Assembly: GCF_001513965.1 (NCBI RefSeq) | Contig: NZ_KQ948016.1 | Coordinates: 709,266-773,265 of the forward strand | Source of the DNA: Streptomyces cellostaticus | Lineage (GTDB): Bacteria; Actinomycetota; Actinomycetes; Streptomycetales; Streptomycetaceae | DNA: 64,000 nt | Reading direction: 5' to 3' | Shown: positions 45,273-53,912 of the stretch, piece by piece | Layout of the letters: each line of letters begins with the position of its first letter | How positions within the stretch are numbered: the first letter of the stretch is position 1 | Position numbers and translations under genes: made by a program | Notes under the pieces: model-generated | Told to the model about the DNA's origin: nothing | Database searches by the model: none | The model's input: only the letters and a program-made list of their open reading frames with translations

Positions 45273-46535
45273 GTGAGCCCGACCAATCGCACCGTGGTCG
45301 TCACCGGTATCGGCGCAACCACACCGCTGGGTGGCGATGCAGCCTCGACCTGGGAGGCCCTGGTCGCCGGCACGTCCGGTGTCAGCCTTCTGGAGCAGGA
45401 GTGGGCGGCCGAGCTGCCCGTTCGTATCGCCGCGCAGATCGCCGTCGAGCCGGGCGAGATCATCCCCCGGCCGCAGGCCCGCAAGCTGGACCGGTCCGCT
45501 CAGTTCGCGCTGATCGCCGCTCAGGAGGCCTGGAAGGACGCCGGTTTCACCGCCAAGGCCGGTGAGGACCCGTCCGTGAACCCCGACCGTCTGGGTGCGG
45601 TCGTCGCCTCCGGCATCGGCGGTGTGACGACGCTCCTGGACCAGTACGACATCCTCAAGGAGAAGGGCGTACGCCGCGTCTCCCCGCACACCGTGCCGAT
45701 GCTGATGCCCAACTCCCCGGCGGCCAACGTCGGTATCGAGCTGGGTGCCCGCGCCGGTGTGCACACCCCGGTCTCGGCCTGCGCCTCGGGCGCGGAGGCC
45801 ATCGGGTACGCGATCGAGATGATCCGCACCGGGCGTGCGGACGTGGTCGTGGCCGGTGGTACCGAGGCCGCCATCCACCCGCTGCCCATCGCCGCCTTCG
45901 GCAACATGATGGCGATGTCCAAGAACAACGACGACCCGCAGGGCGCCTCGCGTCCCTACGACGCCGGCCGGGACGGCTTCGTGCTCGGCGAGGGCGCCGG
46001 TGTGATCGTCCTGGAGTCCGAGGAGCACGCGAAGGCCCGCGGTGCCCGGATCTACGTCGAGGCGGTCGGCCAGGGTGTCTCCGCCGACGCCCACCACATC
46101 ACGCAGCCCGAGCCGTCCGGCAACGGCATCGCGCACGCGCTGCAGAACCTGCTGGACAACACGGATCTGAAGCCGGCCGAGATCGTGCACGTGAACGCTC
46201 ACGCCACGTCGACGCCGCAGGGCGACGTCGCCGAGATCAAGGCGCTGCGGAAGGTGTTCGGGGACGACGTCGACCACATGGCGATCTCCGCGACCAAGTC
46301 GATGACCGGGCATCTGCTGGGTGGCGCGGGCGGTGTCGAGACCGTCGCGTCGATCCTGGCGCTGGTGAACCGTACGGCTCCGCCGACGATCAACGTGGAC
46401 AACCTCGACCCCGAGGTCAACGCCGATGTGGTGACCGGTGAGGCGAGGGCGCTGCCCGAGGGCCGGATCGCTGTGCTGAACGACTCGTTCGGTTTCGGCG
46501 GGCACAACGTGGTCCTGGCGTTCCGGACCGTCTGA
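45273..46535 (+). CDS. fabF: 3-oxoacyl-ACP synthase II (KAS II)
   Basis: 420 residues from GTG 45273. Cys in VSACASGAEAIGYAIEMI, His in VNAHATSTPQGDVAEI and Lys/His in KSMTGHLLGGAGG form the active site. Elongates acyl-ACP chains. Last gene of the fab operon, followed by a hairpin terminator. Confidence 0.96.
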   Translation: MSPTNRTVVVTGIGATTPLGGDAASTWEALVAGTSGVSLLEQEWAAELPVRIAAQIAVEPGEIIPRPQARKLDRSAQFALIAAQEAWKDAGFTAKAGEDPSVNPDRLGAVVASGIGGVTTLLDQYDILKEKGVRRVSPHTVPMLMPNSPAANVGIELGARAGVHTPVSACASGAEAIGYAIEMIRTGRADVVVAGGTEAAIHPLPIAAFGNMMAMSKNNDDPQGASRPYDAGRDGFVLGEGAGVIVLESEEHAKARGARIYVEAVGQGVSADAHHITQPEPSGNGIAHALQNLLDNTDLKPAEIVHVNAHATSTPQGDVAEIKALRKVFGDDVDHMAISATKSMTGHLLGGAGGVETVASILALVNRTAPPTINVDNLDPEVNADVVTGEARALPEGRIAVLNDSFGFGGHNVVLAFRTV

Positions 46536-46549
46536 GTCCCGTAACGCTG

Positions 46550-46585
46550 AATGGCCCGGTCTCCTGTGGTGGAGGTCGGGCCATT
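46550..46585 (+). terminator. fab operon terminator
   Basis: AATGGCCCG pairs with CGGGCCATT, enclosing a second short CTCC/GGAG stem; 14 bases after the fabF stop. The reverse-strand DUF3145 gene ends 15 bases further on, so it can work in both directions. Confidence 0.85.
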
Positions 46586-46599
46586 GTCGTCGGGGTGTC

Positions 46600-47094
46600 T
46601 CAGACCACCTGGTGCAGCCAACGTACCGGTGCTCCCTCTCCTGCATAGCGGAACGGCTCCAGTTCGTCGTCCCACGGCTTGCCCAACAGCTTGGACAGCT
46701 CGGCCTCCAGGTCGCTCTCCCCGCGCCGGCTGCGCAGCAGGGCCGCGCGCAGGCGGTCCTCGGGGATGAGGATGTCGCCGTGGAGGCCGGTGACGGCGTG
46801 GAAGATGCCGAGGTCGGGGGTGCAGCTGTAGCGCTCGCCCTCGGCGGTGGGGCAGGGCTCTGCGGTGACCTCGAAGCGGAGGAGGTGCCAGCCGCGCAGG
46901 GCGGAGGCGAGCTTGGAGGCCGTGCCGACCTCGCCCTGCCAGGAGAACTCCGAGCGCCAGGTGCCCGGGGCCGCGGGCTGCCGGATCCAGTCCAGGCTGA
47001 CGCGCGTGCCGAGCACCCCGGCGACGGCCCACTCGACGTGCGGGCACAGCGCGCGCGGCGCGGAGTGCACGTACAGAACTCCACGTGTCGTCAC
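46600..47094 (-). CDS. DUF3145 family protein
   Basis: 164 residues from GTG 47094 (GGAGG 5 bases upstream). MTTRGVLYVHSAPRALCPHVEWAVAGVLGTRVSLDWIRQPAAPGTWRSEFSWQGEVGTASKLASALRGWHLLRFEVTAEPC is the conserved actinobacterial core, and FHAVTGLHGDILIPEDRLR and ELSKLLGKPWDDELEPFRYAGEG close it. Function unknown; found next to fabF in many streptomycetes. The 256 bases to the next gene (47095-47350) hold divergent promoters and no gene I can support. Confidence 0.9.
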   Translation of the reverse strand: MTTRGVLYVHSAPRALCPHVEWAVAGVLGTRVSLDWIRQPAAPGTWRSEFSWQGEVGTASKLASALRGWHLLRFEVTAEPCPTAEGERYSCTPDLGIFHAVTGLHGDILIPEDRLRAALLRSRRGESDLEAELSKLLGKPWDDELEPFRYAGEGAPVRWLHQVV

Positions 47095-47350
47095 CGGAAC
47101 CTCCGGGCAGAGCGGGACATCTTGCGGACTGGCTGGGCGGCAGTGGCACGACGGCCGCGTTGATGGCGAGGCTACCCTGCGGCGGCGCAAGGAGTGTGAC
47201 GTACCGTCGGTCCCGGTGCCAGGAAACCCCCGCCATTCACCCAGGGGGACGCTTGTACGGGTGTGAGCCGTTCCATCGAGCCGGGCCGGGAACTCCCGCG
47301 CGTTGTTATGGGAGGGAGCAGTACACCGTCGAACGAGGGGACCAGCAGGG

Positions 47351-48250
47351 ATGCGGAAGCGAAGGCACCGTGCGCGAGCCGCCCTTGCCGTGGTGGTGAC
47401 GGCCATGCTGGCGACGGCGGGCTGTGACGCCTTCGGCGGGAGCGGCGCCGACGGTACGGACTCCGGGGCGAGCGCGTCGCGTTCCGCGGCGAAGCCCGCG
47501 CCGGTGTGGAACCGCAGCCCGCACTCGATCGCCGCGGTCGGCGACTCCATCACGCGCGGCTTCGACGCGTGCACGGTGCTCACCGACTGCCCCGAGGTGT
47601 CCTGGGCGACGGGCAGCGACGCCAAGGTGGACAGCCTGGCGGTGCGGCTGCTCGGGGTGACGGGGGCGGCGCAGCGCAGCTGGAACTACGCGGTGACCGG
47701 CGCCCGGATGTCCGACCTGCCGGAGCAGATGGTCCAGGCGGCCACCCGCAGCCCCGAGTTGGTCACGGTGATGGTCGGAGCGAACGACGCCTGCCGCTCG
47801 TCGGCGCGGGCGATGACCTCGGTGGCCGGCTTCCGCGCGGACTTCGAGGAGGCGATGAGCACGCTGCGCTCGGCGCTGCCGAAGACGCAGGTGTACGTGG
47901 CGAGCGTGCCGAACCTGAAGCGGCTGTGGTCCGAGGGCCGCGAGAACCCGCTGGGCAAGCAGGTGTGGAAGCTGGGGATCTGCCCGTCGATGCTGCGTGA
48001 CGCGGACGACCTCACCGGCGCGGCCACCCTGCGCCGGGACAAGGTGCAGCAGCGGGTGGAGGCCTACAACGCGGTGCTGAAGGACGTGTGCGCCAAGGAC
48101 CGCCGCTGCCGCTTCGACGGCAACGCCGTCTTCGACTACAGCTTCGACACGGAGCAGCTCAGCCACTGGGACTGGTTCCACCCGGGCCGCAACGGCCAGG
48201 CCAGGCTGGCCGAGATCGCCTACCGCACGGTCACCGCGGAGCGGCCGTGA
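47351..48250 (+). CDS. Secreted SGNH/GDSL-hydrolase lipoprotein
   Basis: 299 residues. Lipobox ATAGCDAFG after a basic signal peptide. Block I IAAVGDSITRGFDAC (catalytic Ser), block II NYAVTGARMSDL, block III TVMVGANDACRSS (oxyanion Asn) and block V DWFHPGRNGQARLA (D-x-x-H) are all present. Four Cys pairs suit an extracellular enzyme. SGNH hydrolases are lipases or esterases; substrate unknown. Followed after 15 bases by the aldose epimerase gene, probably one transcript. Confidence 0.93.
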   Translation: MRKRRHRARAALAVVVTAMLATAGCDAFGGSGADGTDSGASASRSAAKPAPVWNRSPHSIAAVGDSITRGFDACTVLTDCPEVSWATGSDAKVDSLAVRLLGVTGAAQRSWNYAVTGARMSDLPEQMVQAATRSPELVTVMVGANDACRSSARAMTSVAGFRADFEEAMSTLRSALPKTQVYVASVPNLKRLWSEGRENPLGKQVWKLGICPSMLRDADDLTGAATLRRDKVQQRVEAYNAVLKDVCAKDRRCRFDGNAVFDYSFDTEQLSHWDWFHPGRNGQARLAEIAYRTVTAERP

Positions 48251-48265
48251 CCTAGGGTTTCCCAC

Positions 48266-49237
48266 ATGAGCGAACTTTTCGGCACACTTTCCGACGGCAC
48301 CCCGGTGCACCGCTGGACCCTGCAGCGGGCCGGAGTGCGGGTGCGCGTGCTGTCGTACGGCGGGATCGTGCAGTGCGTCGAGGTCCCGGACCGGGACGGA
48401 CGAGCGGCGGACGTGGTGCTGGGGTTCGCCGGACTCGACGGCTATCTGGAGCACCCGGGGCCGTATCTGGGCGCTCTGGTCGGCCGGTACGCCAACCGCA
48501 TCGCGGGCGGCCGCTTCCCGCTGGACGGCCGGACGTACGCACTGGCGCGGAACAACGGGCCCAACTCCCTGCACGGCGGTGAGCGGGGCTTCGACAAGCG
48601 GGTGTGGCAGGCCGAGCCGGTCGAGCACGGCGTACGCCTGACGCGGGTCAGCCCGCACGGCGAGGAGGGCTTCCCGGGCCGGCTGGAGGTCGCGGCCACC
48701 TACACGCTGGACGCGTCCGGTGCGCTGCGGATCGCCTACGAGGCGGTCACGGACGCGCCGACCGTGGTCACCCTCACCCACCACGGGTACTGGAACCTGA
48801 GCGGTTCCGGCCACGCCGGCGGACACGAGCTGCGGCTCGCCGCCTCCCGGTACACCCCCGTCGACGCGGACCTGATCCCCACCGGAGCCCTGGCGGACGT
48901 GACCGGCTCCCGCTTCGACTTCCGTACGGCCCGCAAGGCCGGCTCCGGCTACGACCACAACTTCGTCCTGGACAAGGGCGTGACCGGTGCGGCCGAGGAG
49001 GTGGCCGAGCTGCACGACCCGGCGTCCGGGCGGGTGCTCACCGTGGCCACGACCGAGCCGGGCCTCCAGCTCTACACCGCCGACCACCTGAGCGGCCCCT
49101 TCGCCCCCGGCGACGGCATCGCCCTGGAGACGCAGCACTTCCCGGACTCCCCCAACCGCCCGGAGTTCCCGAGCACGGTGCTACGGCCGGGCGAGGTCTA
49201 CCGCTCGGAGACGGTGTACGGCTTCTCGGTGCGCTAG
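48266..49237 (+). CDS. galM: Aldose 1-epimerase (mutarotase)
   Basis: 323 residues. Typical GalM pattern: YGGIVQCVEVPDRDGRAADVVLGFAGLDGYL, YLGALVGRYANRIAGGRFPLDGRTYALARNNGPNSLHGGERGFDKRVW, LTHHGYWNLSGSG (catalytic His), and TEPGLQLYTADHL (catalytic Glu). Interconverts alpha and beta hexoses. Its stop TAG and the converging gene's stop share the palindrome CTAG at 49234-49237. Confidence 0.92.
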   Translation: MSELFGTLSDGTPVHRWTLQRAGVRVRVLSYGGIVQCVEVPDRDGRAADVVLGFAGLDGYLEHPGPYLGALVGRYANRIAGGRFPLDGRTYALARNNGPNSLHGGERGFDKRVWQAEPVEHGVRLTRVSPHGEEGFPGRLEVAATYTLDASGALRIAYEAVTDAPTVVTLTHHGYWNLSGSGHAGGHELRLAASRYTPVDADLIPTGALADVTGSRFDFRTARKAGSGYDHNFVLDKGVTGAAEEVAELHDPASGRVLTVATTEPGLQLYTADHLSGPFAPGDGIALETQHFPDSPNRPEFPSTVLRPGEVYRSETVYGFSVR

Positions 49238-50145
49238 ACGGTCTCGCCGCGCATGCGCTTGGCCGCCTTGCCCAGCAGGGCCATCGCGCCTCCGCAGATC
49301 AGCAGCGTGCTGCCGCCCGCCGCGATCGCGGTCGGATCGACGCTCTTGATGCCCTCGCCGGTCACGGTCGTGGCCAGCACGAAGATGATCGAGTACAGGC
49401 TCCGGCCGACCTTCGCGCCGGCCGGGATCACCTGGAGCAGCTGCGGGACAGTGGTCGCGGCGGCCAGGGCCATGCCGAAGGGCAGGGCCGCGCCGAGCAT
49501 GAGCGCGCCGAAGCCGAGGGAGTTGCCGTACGCACCCCAGCCGGCGCCCTTGTAGAGCAAATAGCCGGTCGCGGCGAGGGACAGCAGGACGAGCAGGATG
49601 TTGAGGTAGGCGGCCTGCGTGGCCGCCTTGCGGGCGCCGGGCAGATGGGCGGCCGGGGAGCGCCAGGCGTCCGGGGTGATCAGCCGCAGCTGCCGTTTGA
49701 GGGCCTGCATCCGCAGCAGGTTGAAGACTCCGAAGGCGAGCAGGGCCAGTCCGGCGGCAGCGGCGGCGAAACCGACGGGGCTGTGCGTGAAGCCGTAGTG
49801 GGCGCCGCCGAAGAGGAGCGGGACGCCGAGGACGAAGCCGTAGGCCATGGGCTTGGCCTTCGCCTGGATCTTCAGCACCAGGTCGCGCTGGTCCGGGGTG
49901 AGGTTGGGGTCCAGCCGCATCCGGCCCTCGCCGACGTGCTGGGCGGGAGGCGGGGGCTGGTGCGGGACCGGCTGCTGGTGGGGGTTGTACTGGTGGGGCG
50001 GGTACGGCTGGGCGGCCTGGTGCGGCGGGTACGGCTGGTAGCCCTGCTGCTGCGGCGGGTACGGCTGCTGGTACTGCGGTTGCTGGTACTGCGGCTGCTG
50101 CCCGTACGGCCCCGGCTGCTGCTGTTGCTGCTGGCCTGGATACAT
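49234..50145 (-). CDS. Membrane protein with Gln/Pro/Tyr-rich N-terminus
   Basis: 303 residues from ATG 50145. The first about 80 residues are low-complexity (MYPGQQQQQQPGPYGQQPQY...PYPPHQ), then RLDPNLTPDQRDLVLKIQAKAKPM and about six membrane helices (YGFVLGVPLLFGGAHYGF, VGFAAAAAGLALLAFGVFNLLRM, NILLVLLSLAATGYLLYKG, ALMLGAALPFGMALAAATTVPQLLQV and others). I do not recognise the family. The disordered N-terminus may bind partners. Cytoplasmic membrane location. Confidence 0.82.
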   Translation of the reverse strand: MYPGQQQQQQPGPYGQQPQYQQPQYQQPYPPQQQGYQPYPPHQAAQPYPPHQYNPHQQPVPHQPPPPAQHVGEGRMRLDPNLTPDQRDLVLKIQAKAKPMAYGFVLGVPLLFGGAHYGFTHSPVGFAAAAAGLALLAFGVFNLLRMQALKRQLRLITPDAWRSPAAHLPGARKAATQAAYLNILLVLLSLAATGYLLYKGAGWGAYGNSLGFGALMLGAALPFGMALAAATTVPQLLQVIPAGAKVGRSLYSIIFVLATTVTGEGIKSVDPTAIAAGGSTLLICGGAMALLGKAAKRMRGETV

Positions 50146-50223
50146 GGTGTTCTCCCCCGTGCCGTGCCCGGTGTCTCCGGTGTTCGCGGCCCGGGAGTCT
50201 GCCATATCCGTCCGGACGTGCTG

Positions 50224-50259
50224 AGCCCCGGTCCAGGGGTCAGGTCCCGGACCGGGGCT
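50224..50259 (-). terminator. Hairpin terminator of the GH3 glycosidase gene
   Basis: AGCCCCGGTCC pairs with GGACCGGGGCT around a 14-base loop, 24 bases beyond the stop codon of the reverse-strand GH3 gene. Confidence 0.8.
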
Positions 50260-50282
50260 GTTCGTGGGGGACTTGTCCCGGA

Positions 50283-52736
50283 TCAGACGTTAATCGGCGC
50301 GGTCAGCCGATGGTCGCTGATCGAGCGGCTCGCCGTGATCTCGTACGAACCTTTCACAAACGCCCACGACTTCACCGTGTCGTCCCAGACCTCGAAGGTC
50401 CGCCGGGGCAGTTCGACGCTCACCTCGACGCTCTCGCCCGGCCCGGCCTGAACGCCCGCGAAGGCGGCCAGCCAGCGGGCCGGGCGGCCGGTGTCGGGCT
50501 CGGCCGGAGCGACGTAGACCTGCACGACCTCGCGGCCGGCCCGGTCGCCGGTGTTGCGGACGCGGATGCGCGCGGTGGTGCCGTCGAGCTCCAGGGACTC
50601 GTAGGCCCAGTCGGTGTAGCCGAGGCCGTGTCCGAAAGGGTACGACGGGGTGCGGCCGGCCCGCTCCCAGGCGCGGTAGCCGATGAAGACGCCCTCGGTG
50701 TAGGGCAGTTCGCCCTGGGCGGGGGTCACCTGGGAGACCGGGGCGTCGGTCAGGGAGCCCCAGGTGGTGGGGAGCCGGCCGCCGGGCTCGTGGGCGCCGG
50801 TCAGTACGTCGGCGAGGGCGGCCCCGCCCTCCTGGCCGGGGAACCAGCTGAGCAGTACGGCGGCGACCTCGTCCCGCCAGGGCAGCTCCACCGGGGAGCC
50901 GGAGTTGACGACCACGACGGTGTTCGGGTTGGCGGCGGCGACGGCGCGGACCAGGTCGTCCTGACGGCCGGGCAGGCGGAGGTCGGTGCGGTCGAAGCCC
51001 TCGGACTCGACGCGGTCGGTGGTGGCGACCGTGACGACGGCCGTGTCGGCGGCGCGGGCGGCCTCGACGGCCTCGGCGATCAGTTCGTCGGGGTCGCGCT
51101 GCGGGGCGGAGTGGGCGAGGGCGAAGGCGACGACCTTCACGGGGATGGTGTCGGGGAGCCGGACGACGTGGGTGAGGGAGACGTCGACGGTCCGGCCCGC
51201 GGTGAGTTCGGCCTGGGCGCGGGGTGCGGGGGCACCGAAGAAGGCCTCGAAGGGGTCGTCCTTGCCGGGGCGCTGGATGTCGTCGTAGTACGTCGTCCCG
51301 TCGACGGTGAGCGTGAAGGCGCCCATGCCCTTGATGCCGAAGGTGTGCGGGCCGGACTCGCGCGGGGTGAAGGTGCCGGTCAGTTCGACGGTGTGGAGCT
51401 TGTCGTGGGTGACGCCCTCGGGGAGGTCGGAACCCATCCACTGGATCTGCCCGCCCGGAGCCGAACGGGTGCCGATGACGTTGCCGTCGGCGTCGCGGCA
51501 GACCGTGCGGAGCGTGAAGCCCCGGTCGGCGACGGCGAGTTCGGTGGCCGGGTCGGCGCCGACGGCGTAGCTGAGGGTGCCGGCGGGGAGGGCGGCGGTG
51601 AGGCCGTCGAGCGGGGAGACGATCCGGGCCGGGAAGACGGTGGCGGAGCCGCCGCCGAGGACGCGGGCGTCGCGGGCGGCGGAGCCGATCAGGGCCACCG
51701 TGCCGGGCTTGAGCGGGAGGGCGCCGCGTTCGTTGCGGACGAGGACGAAGGAGCGGCGGGCGATCTCGCGGGCCAGGGCCTCGCCGTCGACCGGCGCGGG
51801 CGGCTCGGCGACGACCGGTTCGGCGCCGTCCAGGATGCCGACGCGGGCCGCCAGGCGCAGCACCCGGCGTACGGCGGCGTCGACCGTGGCCTCGGCGACC
51901 TCGCCGTCCCGGACCGCCTGGGCGAGGGCCTCGCCGTAGACGGTCTCGGGGCCGGGCATGGCCACGTCCAGACCGCCGTTGATGGCACCCACCGTGTCCC
52001 GGGCGGCCATCCAGTCGGAGACGTTGAAGCCGTCGAAGCCCCACTCGCCCCGCAGGACTTCGTCGACCAGGTGGTGGTGCTCGGTCATCGTCGTGCCGTT
52101 GACCATGTTGTAGGCGGTCATGATGCCCCAGGGGCGGGCGTTCTCGACGATCGCCTCGAAGGGGGCGAGGTACAGCTCGCGCAGGGCGCGTGCGGAGACC
52201 AGGTTGTTCACGGTGAAGCGGTCGGTCTCGGCGTCGTTGGCGACGAAGTGCTTGACGGTGGTGCCGACGCCGCCGGACTGTACGCCGGTGACGTAACCGG
52301 CGCCGATCGCGCCCGTCAGGTACGGGTCCTCGCTGTAGGCCTCGAAGTGGCGGCCGCCGAGCGGGGAGCGGTGCAGGTTGACGGTGGGGGCGAGCAGGAC
52401 GTGGACGCCCTTGCGGCGAGCCTCCTGGGCGAGCAGCGTGCCGGCCCGGCGGGCGAGGGCGGGGTCCCAGGTGGCGGCGAGCGCGGTCGGTGAGGGCAGG
52501 GCGACAGAGGGGTCGTCGGCGGTCCAGCGCACGCCCCGCACGCCGATCGGGCCGTCGGACATGACGAGGGTTTTCAGGCCGATCTCCGGCAGGGCGGGCA
52601 GGGTCCACATGTCCTGGCCGGCCAGCAGCCGCGCCTTGGCGTCGAGGTCGAGCCGCCCGAGGGCCGCCTCCACCACCGCTTCGCGGGCCTCGTCTGTGCG
52701 CGCCTTGTCCGTGCGCGCCTTGTCCGTCTCCGCCAC
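50283..52736 (-). CDS. GH3-family beta-glucosidase with PA14 insertion
   Basis: 817 residues from GTG 52736 (GAGGAGG upstream). GH3 N-domain: LPALPEIGLKTLVMSDGPIGVRG, LLAPTVNLHRSPLGGRHFEAYSEDPYLTG, TTVKHFVANDAETDR and GFDGFNVSDWMAARDT, where the SDW Asp is the nucleophile. A PA14 carbohydrate-binding insertion lies in the middle (FTLRTVCRDADGN...MGAFTLTVDGTTYYDD). The C-domain has SFVLVRNERGALPLKPGTVALIGSAARDARVLGGGS and PYTEGVFIGYRAWERAGRTPSYPFGHGLGYTDW, and a terminal Fn3-like fold follows. No signal peptide, so probably cytoplasmic and acting on imported beta-glucosides or xylosides. Confidence 0.94.
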   Translation of the reverse strand: MAETDKARTDKARTDEAREAVVEAALGRLDLDAKARLLAGQDMWTLPALPEIGLKTLVMSDGPIGVRGVRWTADDPSVALPSPTALAATWDPALARRAGTLLAQEARRKGVHVLLAPTVNLHRSPLGGRHFEAYSEDPYLTGAIGAGYVTGVQSGGVGTTVKHFVANDAETDRFTVNNLVSARALRELYLAPFEAIVENARPWGIMTAYNMVNGTTMTEHHHLVDEVLRGEWGFDGFNVSDWMAARDTVGAINGGLDVAMPGPETVYGEALAQAVRDGEVAEATVDAAVRRVLRLAARVGILDGAEPVVAEPPAPVDGEALAREIARRSFVLVRNERGALPLKPGTVALIGSAARDARVLGGGSATVFPARIVSPLDGLTAALPAGTLSYAVGADPATELAVADRGFTLRTVCRDADGNVIGTRSAPGGQIQWMGSDLPEGVTHDKLHTVELTGTFTPRESGPHTFGIKGMGAFTLTVDGTTYYDDIQRPGKDDPFEAFFGAPAPRAQAELTAGRTVDVSLTHVVRLPDTIPVKVVAFALAHSAPQRDPDELIAEAVEAARAADTAVVTVATTDRVESEGFDRTDLRLPGRQDDLVRAVAAANPNTVVVVNSGSPVELPWRDEVAAVLLSWFPGQEGGAALADVLTGAHEPGGRLPTTWGSLTDAPVSQVTPAQGELPYTEGVFIGYRAWERAGRTPSYPFGHGLGYTDWAYESLELDGTTARIRVRNTGDRAGREVVQVYVAPAEPDTGRPARWLAAFAGVQAGPGESVEVSVELPRRTFEVWDDTVKSWAFVKGSYEITASRSISDHRLTAPINV

Positions 52737-52786
52737 GGCGGTACCTCCTCGCTGAAGTCCCTCGGTTCCCTCTCATCCTGCATCCG

Positions 52787-52804
52787 CTACCTGTAGAGCG
52801 GTAG
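52787..52804. promoter_or_regulatory. Candidate TetR operator between GH3 and tetR genes
   Basis: CTACC and GGTAG arms separated by 8 bases, 55 bases upstream of the tetR start and 51 bases from the GH3 start, in the only A/T-containing part of the divergent spacer. Position suits joint control of both genes by the TetR protein; the match is short. Confidence 0.45.
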
Positions 52805-52858
52805 GTTTTGTTATCTTGCCGTTATATTCAGCTCTCGTGGATGCCGTACGGTGACGGC

Positions 52859-53422
52859 ATGAACGCGAGGGTCAGGAGCGAGGAGCGGCGCGCGGAGATC
52901 GTCGGGGCGGCCCTGGAGGTGATCGCCGAGCGCGGCTACCGGGGGGCGAGCCTGGCCGCCGTGGCCGAGCGGGTCGGGCTGACCCAGCAGGGGCTGCTGC
53001 ACTACTTCCCGACGAAGGACGCCCTGCTGGTGGCGGTGCTCCAGGAGCGCGACCGGTGGGACGCGGTGCCGGACACCCGGTGGCGGATCGACCTGCTGGC
53101 CTCACTGGTCGAGTACAACGCGATGCGCCCCGCCATCATCCAGACCTTCTCGGCGCTGCTCGGCGAGAGCGTGACGGAAGGGCACCCGGCGCGCGCCTAC
53201 TTCACCGAGCGCTACGCCCAGGTCCGCGAGAACATGACGGCGGTTCTGCGCGCAGAATACGGCGACCGGTTGCCTAACGGCCTCACCCCCGAGCGCACCG
53301 CGCCGCTGCTCATCGCAGTGATGGACGGCCTCCAGTACCAGTGGCTGCTGGACCCGGAGTCGGTCGACATGCCGGGCGCGTTCCGGGACTTCCTGCGCCT
53401 GCTGGGCGAGCCGGTGGAGTGA
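52859..53422 (+). CDS. TetR-family regulator (likely regulator of the GH3 gene)
   Basis: 187 residues. The HTH is RRAEIVGAALEVIAERGYRGASLAAVAERVGLTQQGLLHYFPTKDALLVAVLQERD, with the F/Y-P-T-K-D signature. A helical effector domain follows (ASLVEYNAMRPAIIQTFSALLGESVTEGHPARAYFTERYAQVREN). Divergent from the glycosidase gene, the classic layout of a local repressor. ATG 52859 is preferred; in-frame ATG 52841 is possible. Confidence 0.92.
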   Translation: MNARVRSEERRAEIVGAALEVIAERGYRGASLAAVAERVGLTQQGLLHYFPTKDALLVAVLQERDRWDAVPDTRWRIDLLASLVEYNAMRPAIIQTFSALLGESVTEGHPARAYFTERYAQVRENMTAVLRAEYGDRLPNGLTPERTAPLLIAVMDGLQYQWLLDPESVDMPGAFRDFLRLLGEPVE

Positions 53423-53425
53423 GGG

Positions 53426-53758
53426 TCACTGGTCCCAGATGTGGGCGAGGGTCTTGCTGATCACGCAGACGACAGCGAAGGCGACCGCCCAGGTGTGCGC
53501 CCCGGCGGCGTACAGCGCCAAGGCGCCCGCGCCGAACCAGAGCACTTCGAACGCGACGCGGGCCGCACCCCGGACCTTGAACCTCGCCCGCGGAGACCCG
53601 AACAGCCCCCACAGCCAGCCGAGGGCGCCCGCCCCGAAGACGCCGATCAGGAGGCCGCCGGTGCCGCCATGGGTGTACCCCCAGTACCAGGCGGACCCGA
53701 GGACGCCGAGCTCCAGCAGGAGTATGACGCCGAGGTTGACGGCCTTCGCTGTCTTCAC
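53426..53758 (-). CDS. YrdB/DUF2568 family membrane protein
   Basis: 110 residues from GTG 53758, giving MKTAKAVNLGVILLLELGVLGSAWYWGYTHGG, as in related proteins. A longer ATG (53830) adds a Gly-rich leader without known homology. Four membrane helices end in LALYAAGAHTWAVAFAVVCVISKTLAHIWDQ. Function unknown. It converges with tetR, 3 bases between stop codons. Confidence 0.8.
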   Translation of the reverse strand: MKTAKAVNLGVILLLELGVLGSAWYWGYTHGGTGGLLIGVFGAGALGWLWGLFGSPRARFKVRGAARVAFEVLWFGAGALALYAAGAHTWAVAFAVVCVISKTLAHIWDQ

Positions 53759-53912
53759 GGGCGGCAGTATCACCTGTCCGCCGGTACCGCCGCCACGATT
53801 TCGACCGCCGTCGCGGCTCGTTCGCACCATGGCGTAGACCACTCCCCTCACGCGATACTTCCGCCGTCCACCGCACCACGCGCCCCACAGCGACGGAAGG
53901 ACCCCGACTCCC

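Noticed and set aside
50310..52493. 727-codon open frame antisense to the GH3 gene
   Set aside because: Gly/Val/Asp-rich shadow of a well-supported glycosidase; no motif.
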